DNA from: Littorina saxatilis
Lineage: Eukaryota > Mollusca > Gastropoda > Littorinimorpha > Littorinidae
Direction: 5' to 3'
Assembly (NCBI RefSeq): GCF_037325665.1
Contig: NC_090253.1
Location: 8,396,427 to 8,460,426, forward strand
DNA length: 64,000 nt
Under the pieces are notes generated by a model. That model was not told the DNA's origin. It was given only the letters and a program-made list of their open reading frames with translations, and did not search any database. Shown piece by piece: positions 10,883 through 20,475 of the stretch; within the stretch, counting starts at the first letter, position 1; each line of letters opens with the position of its first letter. Both the position numbers and the translations under genes were made by a program.

Positions 10883-11092
10883 GTTGACTCCTCTGGGTAC
10901 TTCCTAATAGTTGAATGTCCTCAAAAGGCTCTCCTGGCTGAGAAAACTAAGCTGCTTTTAGCGAGGTGAATAGGTACAAATCACAACCTAGGCTTTCATA
11001 ACCAGTAGCTGTCCCTCTCTCTCCACCTCCTTTATTTGTCAAGCTTTCTTGACTGTTATGGTCTGACTTGACAGAATATATTGTATCTGAAA

Positions 11093-11263
11093 AGGTCTGA
11101 AAAAGGCTACCCGTCTTAAAGTTTAAAAGGGAAGCAACCCAACCACAAAAAAGGTAAACACAGCTATGGTAATGACCATATACCCAGGGAGTTACCTCCC
11201 GTACCGGGGTATGTGACGTCACTTCCGCTGCTACACCACGTGGTATACTCATTCGACTTTAAA
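11093..11263 (+). repeat. DIRS-like inverted terminal repeat, left
   Basis: Pairs with 18,691-18,810. Shared features include GTATACTCATTCGAC, a TGACGTCA palindrome (11,214-11,221) and AAGGGAAGCAACCCAACCAC. This copy has about 50 bp that the right copy lacks. Confidence 0.8.
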
Positions 11264-11304
11264 GAAAACTAAGAAATCATAAGCGGGGTTGGCGGGAGGG
11301 AATA

Positions 11305-11400
11305 CACTATGTGATTCGGGTAAGTATATTAATCAAATGAAAATTTACTTAAAAATTTTCGATTAAATTACATATTCTTACTCCGAATCACATAAAGAGC
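11305..11400. repeat. Internal complementary region (palindromic) of the DIRS-like element
   Basis: An imperfect palindrome whose two halves begin and end with GTGATTCGG / CCGAATCAC. Its right half (11,362-11,400) is the exact reverse complement of the element's outer right end (18,832-18,870). In DIRS elements this region templates the joining of circle ends. The left half should match the outer left end, which I do not find. Confidence 0.55.
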
Positions 11401-14400
11401 AGATAGCATCAACAAGGCGGTGGGAATGAAAAACCAAACTCACTCTTAAAACCTTGCCAAGAAACTGGCCTGCTGCCAAAAGGTCAGGAAAAGGCCTAGT
11501 GAGAAAGAAAATCTAACTCACCCTAAACCCTAGCCAGGAACTGGCCCACTGCCAAAAAGGCAGGTAAGGACCTGAGAACCATCCTGATTGACAGCCGAGA
11601 TGTCTCTCACGCAAAAAGTTGCGAAAGACAACATCAGAGAGCCAGAAATCTGAGCCCAGCACTTCTTCCATCTCCTGGACCAAACAACCCAGAAAGAGAC
11701 CCCGGCCTTGGATTAACCCGAGCCGAGTAGGGGGAAAGACAAGCTGCCCCCCCCCCCTTTCTATTGGAAGGAAATGCCGCCCTAGAAACGATCCGTGCGT
11801 AAGGATGTCCACTCAGAACAGTGAAGGACAAACCTCACGGAGACCGTAAGACGATCATGCCAAAGTATGCAAAACCTTGGGATGGAGTGAAACCCGAAAG
11901 GACAGTGAGATAAAAGTCAGCTCCAGAAAAGAGTGACCAATATCCACCGAGATAGAGAGGGAGACAACTGAGTACAAGGTACCAGAGCCCACCTCGACAG
12001 GGAAATCCCAAAAAAGAGACGTTCGCCAGTAATCCTCTACCAGTCAATGCGAAAGCAGGGAGAGAGGTAATACGAGGAAGTAGATCGCGTCTGACTAACT
12101 CTGAAAGACTGAGAGTCAGACGTAGAGATCAACGGGCAAACGCCGTAGTCATAGTTGCCTGTGGTAGAAGGGTGACTGTAAAAGGAAACCCGACCCAACG
12201 GAAGTCGTCCTGATTCACCTCGTGCTAGGACGAGGAAGAAGAGGAAGAGCCAAATCTGAAGTCACAGGAACCGAAAATGCCATAGTCGCCCACGCTAGAC
12301 AGGAGGCTATAGCACAGGCTAAGGCTGAAAGCCATGAAGCCCGAAGGACAACCATGTACCAAAGTTCCAACAGTACACAGGTAAACGTAAGAAACGTAAG
12401 TTTCCGCTGTCAAATAAGATGCTGGGCTAAAGGCCCACAGCAAAGAAAAACCGGAACATTAGCTAACCCTCTGCCCAAAAGGAGAGGAGTAGCCAAAAAC
12501 CTGCGAGAGGTGTTAAGCCACAAAGAATGACTCCTCAAACATACATTGCCGAAGACAATGACCCCTCAGGAAAATCTGAATGTTACTTCCGAGGCCAACT
12601 CAAGCGCACCTTAAGTTTGGACGAAACACCAGAACGAGTCTGATCGCTAGAGAAAGACAGAGTCAGACTCGGCGAAAGACAAACCAGGACCAAGTCCAGA
12701 GGCTTGTGGCAAAAAGTGAGAAAAAAAAACGGGGAAGCCTGAAGACAGGAGACCCCACTCAAACGGAAATCGTCCTATCTCATCTCCTGCTTAAGATGAG
12801 AATAAAGGAAGAAAGTCGAAGTCCGAAGCCACAAGAAAAGGGAAAACAACAACCATCACCGCAAACAGGTGGAATGGCTGTTGCACCAGCCGAGGCTAAA
12901 AAACCTGGATGCCCTAGGTCAGCCGTTGTTCCAAAACTCAGACGTACCTATGAAGCGTCTGTGAAAGAAACAACCTCTCCGGTAAAACCGGAAGTGCCAC
13001 TGCAGCAGCCCGTGGCTGAACTACTGTTACACTCACCGAGGACTGAAGCAGTATATCCGAAGAACAGCGCTAGATCCGACCAGAAGAGACCTCAGCGGGT
13101 GCTCGAGCTGATGGGACTAGATCACTGTTAAAAGATCGGACTGAAGCATAAGCAAATGCACACATAAGATCGATGGGAGTCGCCCGACCTTACCACTCCC
13201 ACAACTATTGGCTGTGTACAGAGACCATGCCATGAAAATTGCAAGGAGGAGACCCCCCCGCCATCGCCAAAGTGGAGGGCGGAGGAGGGGGGGTGTGATC
13301 GGGGGGGCTTCCTTGTGGGGAGAGGCTTGCTGCTAGGGCTGCCCTTCTCCCTGCCCAAAAGTGATCTATTTCTCGACAATCGAGAATCAGGCAGAGACTG
13401 CCTATTGGCCGCCGGCTTAAATTGTCCAGAGGCCTGAGCATGCTTCCTCTGAGGAGGCTAGCTCTGCTTTAACCCTTGTAGAGAGAAGTCAGTGATCTGC
13501 TGATCTCCATTCAACTGAATCTACCTTTCTTTTCTGGTATAAACACCAAAGTTCGAAAAGTATGTCCCTTTACCCCGAGCAAAGCCTAAGTATCTCTCCT
13601 AGCCTGCTCAGAGAACTGAGAATACGAGAGAAACAAGTCCCTCCGACACCTGACTGTAAAGTGAGGTGAAGGGAGGACAGCCCTTTTTTTGCTCTTCGTT
13701 CACCCTAGCAGGGCTGACTAAAAGAGTGGAGATGTCATCAGAGTCCTGATACACGCTAAGTGTGAAAGGTTCAGTGACTCCGGGAAAGAGCGCGAGGGCG
13801 CTCTGGCGATCATCTCCGAAAAAGAGGCAAATTCCAAAGACTGACGTCCAAAATCCTCTAAGTTCCTGCATTACCAGTAAAGGTGTATGCAGAAGAGCAA
13901 AGACGCCAGCAAGTTCCGACCCAGTTTCCGAGAAGAGAACTTCTCATAACAAGAAGAAACCGAAACCGAAGCCTGTGTAGCCGAAGACACCCAAGGTTGA
14001 GCGTGTTCCGGAACTGACCCGTGAATAACGAGTAGCAGAACCGGAACCCGTGGATACCACTTCGGGTAGGAGATTGACTAGCCAAAAACCTGCGAAAGGT
14101 GGTACCCACATTGAAGGTGACTATTGAACCGGAAGTAGGAAAAAACTCCTCCTTCGCGGAACGGAAGTCCGACATCGCCGAATGCAACCAAAGAGGAAGC
14201 CGATGTACCTCCATAAAATATCTGGAAGTAACCTCCGTCGAGACCTCGATAGAAGCCAAGAGCTTCGACGGAAATCCAGAACATATCTAATCATTGGCTA
14301 AAGACTGTATAACAGAATAGCCAAGAGAACTGACACGGCCTAAGTCCCAGTTGCCAGTGGAAAACTACTGAACGAGATGACCGGAAAATCGGAAACCCGT

Positions 14401-15308
14401 CCACCCGGAAACCGTCTTGTCTCAACCCCTCCCGTAAGAGGATAAGAAAAAGAGGAGGTAAAATCCGAAGCCACCAGAACTGAATAGACAGTAGACGCAA
14501 CACCCAACCAGTGAAGAGACTACTTGTCACGGCCGAGGCTGAAAGCCTGAATGCCCGTAGGCCAGCAGCTGTTCCTCACTCACTGACATCCCAAAAGGAA
14601 GTGTTAGTAAGAAGAACAATGAATCCGGACAAAGCCAGAAACGCAACAGACAAAACCGCACAATGCGGAAGCAAAGGTTGCGTGGACTGAGGCCGGAAAC
14701 CCGAACGTCCGTAGGCCAGACAACGGTCAACTCCAGGGAAGAACACACAGTGTAATTACAAAGGAGGACTTATGCTTCCGGTAAACCGGAAGCGCAGCGC
14801 CAGCGGCTACCGCCCTTGTACTGAAAACGCCGATGCCCGCAACGGGACAAAGGAGAGATCAAAACAGTGCCGCCGGCGCTGAAAGGGAATCCGACCCAAC
14901 GCCAGTATGGTGAAAGGAAGATTGCCCTAACAGCCCATAGGGCGGATGCTGATCCTCGCTCACCGACATCCGTGAAGGAGTGTCCGTAAGAGGAAAAGCG
15001 AATCCGGACTGAGCCGGAAACACAACTGATGAAACCGCACCATGATGCGGAAACGAAGGTTGCGATGACTGGGGCCGGAAGCCCGAACGCCCATAGGCCA
15101 GTCAGCGGTCAACTCCAGGAAAGAACACACAGTGTAATTACAAAGGAGGACCTATGCTTCCGGTAAACCGGAAGCGCAGCGCCAGCGGCTACCGCCCTTG
15201 CTCTGAAAGCGCCAATGCCCGCAACAGGACAAAGGAGAGGTCAAAACAGTGCCGCCGGCGCTGAAAGGGATGTCGACCCAACGCCAGGGTGGTGAAAGGA
15301 AGACTGCC
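11400..15308 (-). pseudogene. Repetitive ORF1-like remnant of the DIRS-like element
   Basis: Minus-strand fossil coding sequence built from degenerate repeats with modules such as DGFRxDGFP. Two 382-bp direct repeats are conspicuous (from about 14,741 and 15,123). Looser copies of the GTCGTCCTGATTCACCT-type module occur near 12,200, 12,765, 14,410 and 15,420. It is broken in many places. Plus-strand frames across it are shadows. Confidence 0.5.
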
Positions 15309-16280
15309 CTAACAGCCAACTGACTGCGTGTCAGAATAGTCGTGATGACCTTGACCAAAGTCAACTGAACCAGAGGCAAGCTGGCGGTCAGGATAAGCCG
15401 AAACCGGAAATCCGTCAGACCGAAAACCGTCATGCCTCGTATCCGTACCAGAAGGCAGGAACGAAAGCGCTGACGGCAAGCTTGAAGCCCCCGGAACAGG
15501 AAGGGGTGTCGACCCAACACCATAGTGAAGAGAAGAATGCCCCAACTGTCCATAGGCAGGAAGCTGACTCTCAACCAAGGACGTCCGTGAAGGAGTGCCC
15601 GGAAGAGAGAAAGCAGATCCGGACTGCGCCGGAAACACGGCAGACGAAGCCACACCTTGATGTGGAAACGCTAGTCGTGATGACTGGGGCCGGAAGCCCT
15701 GCTGCCCTGAGGCCAGTCCACGGTCAACTCCAACCACCACCTCTGAGTGTGAGTGTGAAGGAGGACCTTCGCTTCCGGGAAAACCCGGAAGCGCGATTTC
15801 CGGAGGAAACCGCCCTTGCTCAGAATCGAACTCACGCTGAATGGGTATTGAACGAAACTGAGCAGGAAAACGGGGGTGACCCGTGCCAGGTGAGCTCCGT
15901 CCCAGCAGGGACAGTCCGGTGGCTTCACGAGAGCCGGAGGACAAGCTCGACATACCTTGTAAGCTTCCTGCAGAAGCAGAAGCAGTAGTAGAAGTTCCGG
16001 TATCACCGGAAGCCGTCGCAACAGGAAAGGAAAAAGACGCCAAAGAGCGGACATCGCTCCCTGCCGGCGGATGTACAAGGCTTTCCTCAGGAGTAGCACG
16101 CTTCAATTCGTCGCGCACTAAGTTGCGAATCTCTGGAACTAAGGAGCTCAACAAAGAAGAAACAAGAGAGGCTTGCCCGTCTGACGAAACGGAGGACGAG
16201 CATGCCGCCGACGTAACGCAAGTAGTAGAAATACCGCTCGCGGCAACATGTTCCCCGGGGGGAGAAATGGTAACAGACAT
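15309..16280 (-). CDS. ORF1 (Gag-like) segment of the DIRS-like element
   Basis: A 323-codon minus-strand frame beginning MSVTISPPGEHV. After about 45 residues comes a short charged helix (VPEIRNLVRDELKRAT), followed by a long low-complexity Ser/Gly/Pro/Phe region with GFR-DGFP repeats. The composition and position next to the terminal repeat suggest an ORF1/Gag-like structural protein of a DIRS-type element. Part of a broken fossil; no catalytic domain is seen. Confidence 0.45.
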   Translation of the reverse strand: MSVTISPPGEHVAASGISTTCVTSAACSSSVSSDGQASLVSSLLSSLVPEIRNLVRDELKRATPEESLVHPPAGSDVRSLASFSFPVATASGDTGTSTTASASAGSLQGMSSLSSGSREATGLSLLGRSSPGTGHPRFPAQFRSIPIQREFDSEQGRFPPEIALPGFPGSEGPPSHSHSEVVVGVDRGLASGQQGFRPQSSRLAFPHQGVASSAVFPAQSGSAFSLPGTPSRTSLVESQLPAYGQLGHSSLHYGVGSTPLPVPGASSLPSALSFLPSGTDTRHDGFRSDGFPVSAYPDRQLASGSVDFGQGHHDYSDTQSVGC

Positions 16281-16589
16281 GACAGTGTTTTCTCTTTGTC
16301 CAAAAGGACAACTAGCACAGGTTTAGAACCTTGAGAAGATGATTAAGGCTTAATCTTGCCCTTGACATCGCCCTTGCCACGTCTACTCGCGTTATCTGCC
16401 ATGCCGGCCAAAAATGCAAATGGCGGCCAACACAACAACAACAGTTACTGACGAAAATTCACAAGTCCAAAAAGGACGGAAAGTTATCAATAACAAGCCA
16501 AAAGTTCTTACGAAAAGCAAGATAAAATGGAAAGAGCTCACCAACTACCAGGTAGAAGATAAGCAGACGGGTAGGTGGTCGGTGGGTGT

Positions 16590-16748
16590 TAATAATAATA
16601 ATAATAATAACGATTACTTATATAGCGCGTAAACCTCGTGGTGACGAGCCCAGAGCGCTTTACACTTACACAATCATAATACAAACAAGGAAAGAGAACT
16701 AAATCCGAATAAATTCAAACATGGTCACACACACCCACACACGCACGC

Positions 16749-16794
<46 letters not shown>

Positions 16795-18630
16795 TTTGTT
16801 TCGTCATTGTCAATGTTCAGGTAACCCGCAATGTCATTCCATGTACGCATACGTTATTCTAGTACAACACACACAGGCACATACACATCCTCATGAACGC
16901 CACACTTTAGTAGATAATACACGTGGCAGCGCCGATGACTCACCGATCATGGGATCTCCTTCAGAGGTCTAACTTAAACATGTGTGTTTTGAGGGCTGTT
17001 CTAAAGGCAGATGGTGACTGGGAATCCCTAATGCTCCGGGGGATTTTCTCCCAGACAAGAGGTCCCTGGTACTTGAAGGATCTCTCAAATCCATAGTTAG
17101 TTGATTTTCTGTTTCTTTTTGGTTTACTAAGTACATTGGTATCTGTTGCAGAGCGAAGAGAGGAGAGGTTTGAATATTTTGATAACATCTCAGAGAGATA
17201 AGCAGGTCCTGTACCATGAAAGAAAGAGAAACAAATGCATGCAATTTTGTATTGAATACGACTTCTTAGGCCAAAAAAAATAATAGGTGTGGTTACGGTA
17301 ACATAGCCAAAAAAAATAGGGTAGGTAGGTAGGCAATCACTTTTTTTTTTTTTTAACTTTTTTTCCCAATGTGTACAAATTAAACCTACTTGACAGGGAA
17401 ATAAGTGTGCGACTCGGGCGCTTTCGCTTTCATTGCGTTTTTTGCACTCGGTTTTTTTTTTTTTTTTTTGACAAATGTAATAAAAAGTTATAGGATCGGC
17501 CCCTAAAAATAGGGTAGGTCGGGTTACCGTAACCACACCTATTTTTTTTTTAGGCCTTACAGGCAGCCAGTGAAGGGATCTCAAAACAGGTGTGATGTGG
17601 TGTCTTTTAGGGGTCTTTGTGATTAATCTAGCGGAGTTGTTCTGTACTTTCTGCAGTTTTTCAATGAGATAGTCAAATGAACCAGAAAGAAGGGCATTTC
17701 CGTAATCTAGCCTTGAAAGAACGAGAGAGCAAATGAGGGTTTTTGTAGCATCGGAAGAAAGGCAGTGGCGGATGGAGCTAATTTTTCTCAGTTCATAGTA
17801 GGCATTTCTACAGACAGTGGAGACTTGTTGTTTGAAGCAGAGAGTTTCGTCGAAGATGACACCGAGGTTTCGTACTTGAGAAGCCAACTGAATATCAGTT
17901 CCAGCTATAGAGATTTGGGCAGGAAGGGATGGTTCTTTTTTAAGAGAAGGGGGTACAACTAGCATGATCTCGGTCTTGTCGTCATTAAGTTTCAATTTAT
18001 TTTCGGTCATCCACAATTTCAAGTCAGAGATGCAGTTCTTAGTTGTCTCGATTGTGTTGGGGAGGTCAGTAATAGGGCCAGATTTTTGTAACTGAGTGTC
18101 ATCAGCAAAGCTTTCATAGGAAACAGAGTGGCGAGAGATGACATTAGATATTGGTTTCGTGTACATGATGAATAGCACCGGGCCAAGTACAGAACCTTGG
18201 GGGACACCGAAAGTCAACGGGGATGGAGCAGATTGGAAGCCGTCAATGGAGACTATCTGAGAGCGGTCTGTGAGGTAGGACTTAAACCAAGCTAAGGCAG
18301 TGTGGCAAATACCAAAAGAATTGTGAAGTCTTGTCAGGAGAACGGAGTGGTCAATAGTGTCAAATGCTGCCGAGAGATCTAATAGAGAAAGGACAGACAC
18401 ATGCTTTTGATCGAGAGCTAAGAGAAGGTCATTTGCAACTTTGATGAGAGCGGTTTCTGTTGAGTGGCCAGCCCTATACGCGGACTGATGGGGGTCGAGG
18501 AGCTTGTTCTGGGTGAGGTGCCCAATGATCTGAGAGAGAACTATCTTTTCAAGTAATTTCGAGAAAAAAGGAAGATTTGATACGGGTCTGAAGTTTTTTA
18601 GGCAGTTAGGGTCTAGGGAAGGTGTTATGA
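16590..18630 (-). mobile_element. L2/CR1-group LINE, 5'-truncated
   Basis: The RT frame is followed on the minus strand by a 3' region ending AAGCGCT...GCGCTATATAAGTAA and a (TTA)n tail (16,590-16,612), typical of L2/CR1-group LINEs. The 5' end stops inside the RT domain, so endonuclease and ORF1 are missing. It lies between the right terminal repeat and ORF1 of the DIRS-like element. Its 3' UTR has acquired a (CA)n tract (16,725-16,791). Confidence 0.75.
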
Positions 18631-18649
18631 AAACTCCAACAACGCACAC
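16972..18649 (-). CDS. LINE reverse transcriptase (L2/CR1 group) with in-frame MITE
   Basis: A ~560-codon frame with the RT landmarks FRPVSNLPFFSKLLEKI, LSLLDLSAAFDTIDH, GVPQGSVLGPVLF, FADDTQL and LGVIFDE, and C-terminal LHWLPV...RSRIQYKIA and GPLVWEKIP. This is the RNA-directed DNA polymerase that copies LINE RNA at the target. The N-terminal endonuclease is absent through 5' truncation. Between LHWLPV and RSRIQ, about 97 foreign codons derive from a Harbinger MITE (17,269-17,556) without disturbing the frame. The open frame implies a young insertion, though the interrupted thumb region would probably not function. Confidence 0.85.
17269..17556. mobile_element. PIF/Harbinger-type MITE nested in the LINE
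   Basis: A 288-bp element with terminal inverted repeats: GGCC, an A tract, then GGTGTGGTTACGGTAAC, mirrored at the right end. A TTA target-site duplication flanks it (17,266-17,268 and 17,557-17,559). The 3-bp TWA duplication and GG-starting ends are hallmarks of PIF/Harbinger. A relative lies at 39,219-39,459. Insert plus duplication is 291 bp, or 97 codons. Confidence 0.8.
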
Positions 18650-18690
18650 AGAGCCTTTGGAAACACGACCTCTCGTCAGAACTGAAGAAT

Positions 18691-18870
18691 GTCGAATGAG
18701 TATACCACGTGGTGTAGCAGTGGAAGTGACGTCACATACCCAGTTTACCTTTTTTGTGGTTGGGTTGCTTCCCTTTTAAACTTTAAGACGGGTAGCCTTT
18801 TTCAGACCTTAGCAATTCAGACTGCGTCAATGCTCTTTATGTGATTCGGAGTAAGAATATGTAATTTAAT
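18691..18870 (-). repeat. DIRS-like right inverted terminal repeat and outer end
   Basis: 18,691-18,810 mirrors 11,093-11,263, and 18,832-18,870 mirrors 11,362-11,400. Beyond 18,870 the sequence becomes the Crypton-related remnant, which marks the insertion boundary. Confidence 0.7.
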
Positions 18871-19575
18871 GACCTTTATGACAGTAGCAGTAGACAAAGC
18901 CTCCCGAGCTCTCTCAAACGGCCATTGATCTGACCATATGTGTGCTCTTCACAATCTCTTATGGAATATAGTCTCTCGCCATATCTCACAATCAATGAAT
19001 CTGCCATGACAATACGCCCAATGTCATCTTTCTTAAGTTTGGACAAAACATTTGCGAAAAATGATGAACTGACATCAGGAGGCAGGGGAAGCAATAGCCT
19101 GCCAATGATGGCACACTGTCCTTTCTTCAAGCGTTTTGAATCACAAGATCTTTGTGGGCAGTTTGGTTCATGTTTGGACAAGAGCTGTCTGCGATAAATA
19201 GCTTTGCAGTGAGGACATGCCCTATATAGTCTGGTTGTGTTGTAGGTTCTATGCTCTTTCTGTATTTTGGAATCAGCGGTCCTTCTTTATCCCTGAGAAC
19301 TTTGCAGTTATAATGATAATCACCTTCATCCTGTAACTTAATTAATAAAGGCTTTTCTCCGATCTGGATGCTCTTTTCCCATTTTCAGTATTGCCGAAAC
19401 CTCTGGTTCTAGAGCATGAAGTATGCTTTCAGAATCACTGACATAACAATCACTGTCATGTGTATCAGGGTCACTTGGCAGCCACTCCGATGAAGAAGAC
19501 TCCACCATGGACATTGTTTCATAGTCCTCTTCATCAGCCAGGTCATCTGATTCAGGATTCTTCAATCGTGTCATT
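18871..19575 (-). pseudogene. Crypton-related gene remnant (acidic, CPHC finger, RELGRL)
   Basis: Minus-strand pieces give, in order, an acidic N-terminus (SSSSEWLPSDPDTHDSD), a KLQDEGDYHYN-type block, a zinc-finger-like CPHC...H...C motif, DDIGRIVMADSLIV, and LRELGRL. This order resembles a family amplified in fish and marine invertebrates whose C-terminus is a Crypton-like tyrosine recombinase (from memory). Frames change near 19,339 and 19,240. The sequence stops at the DIRS-like border, so the recombinase half is missing. A good acceptor (polypyrimidine-CAG at 19,576) precedes the first Met in a phase compatible with the exon at 24,663-24,820, so it could instead be a decayed exon of that gene. 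Confidence 0.45.
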
Positions 19576-19579
19576 CTGA

Positions 19580-20435
19580 AAACAGAAGGGAAAAAGACAT
19601 TGCTGACTCTACTAGCTCAGCTCCGCTGTGTTGTGTCTGTAAAACTAGCGGTATGCTGATGTTGTGCCTAAAGTCAACACGATAGGTATGATTCAGTGCC
19701 ACAATGTGAGCATCAAAAGTAGACTCACACCCTAAAAAACAAAATGTACTTGAATATGTCAAGATTTACATTAGAAAAAAGAGAGTTTAAGATAGGTCAG
19801 CATGTCATTATAGTTACATAGTTAAAATATAATTTTGTTTATTAATTTTGGTGAAACATTACTATATGTCCAGTAATTCTGATTGAGCCAAATAAAAAAT
19901 AGTACACCGCAGAAATGCCGTTTTTTGGCTGTAAAATAGCTGACAAACTTCAAAAATAATCACTTGATAACTGTCTTCATGTCAGCTGTTCAAACACTGC
20001 TTACCAGTCAACATTATTGTAACATTTTATGTTTAACACACACCCGGTCATAAGCATTCCTGTAACAACACTTTTAGAAGAGATTTCTAAAAATACAGCC
20101 AACAGCAACTTGTTTACATTCACTGAAAAATGTTACCAAAACAAAAGGAGAGTGGATGTCTATCTGCTATAAAAGGAGATTAAATCCCTACTTTTCCACC
20201 TCTACAGGATGAATGAATACGTATCATCCTCCCCAACTATCTCTTGATGTGCATTCTTACCTACCCACCCTTCCGGATTGAGCTAATTACCTACCCATCT
20301 AACAAACGACTTATCTTCTTAGCCAGATTACCATGCTGTCTGGAGTGAGTGTCTACCTACTCACCTATCTTTGGATGTGAATATCTACCAACCCACCGGT
20401 CCACAGGCACAGAGGAGAATACCCACTTATATGCC
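19580..20435. other. Non-coding stretch left of the APE-type LINE
   Basis: AT-rich sequence. From 20,200 it carries loosely repeated CTACC(T/C)ACCCACC-type words. No gene seen. Confidence 0.5.
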
Positions 20436-20475
20436 TATATATAGTTGTTCGTCCGTCGATTCGACGAGGACCACT

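Larger units (their letters stand above)
11093..18870 (-). mobile_element. DIRS-like (tyrosine-recombinase) retroelement, decayed
   Basis: The boundaries are set by a near-identical inverted repeat (11,093-11,263 against 18,691-18,810) and by a 39-bp outer right-end sequence (18,832-18,870). The latter reappears inverted and exact at 11,362-11,400. Inverted terminal repeats plus an internal region complementary to the outer end is the layout of DIRS elements. A Ser/Gly/Pro-rich ORF1-like frame (15,309-16,280) starts from the right side. I see no reverse transcriptase, RNase H or recombinase, so the copy is non-autonomous and broken in many places. The terminal repeats differ little apart from an indel, suggesting a moderate age. 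A LINE (16,590-18,630) sits between the right repeat and ORF1. Confidence 0.55.

Noticed and set aside
11619-16326. Plus-strand open frames of up to 183 codons
   Set aside because: They lie opposite the repetitive ORF1-like minus-strand remnant and have its composition in reverse; no motif or splice context.
16586-18626. GGTGTTA at both ends as a target duplication for the L2/CR1-group LINE
   Set aside because: Only 7 bp, and the right copy overlaps sequence that could be LINE; this clade often lacks clear duplications.
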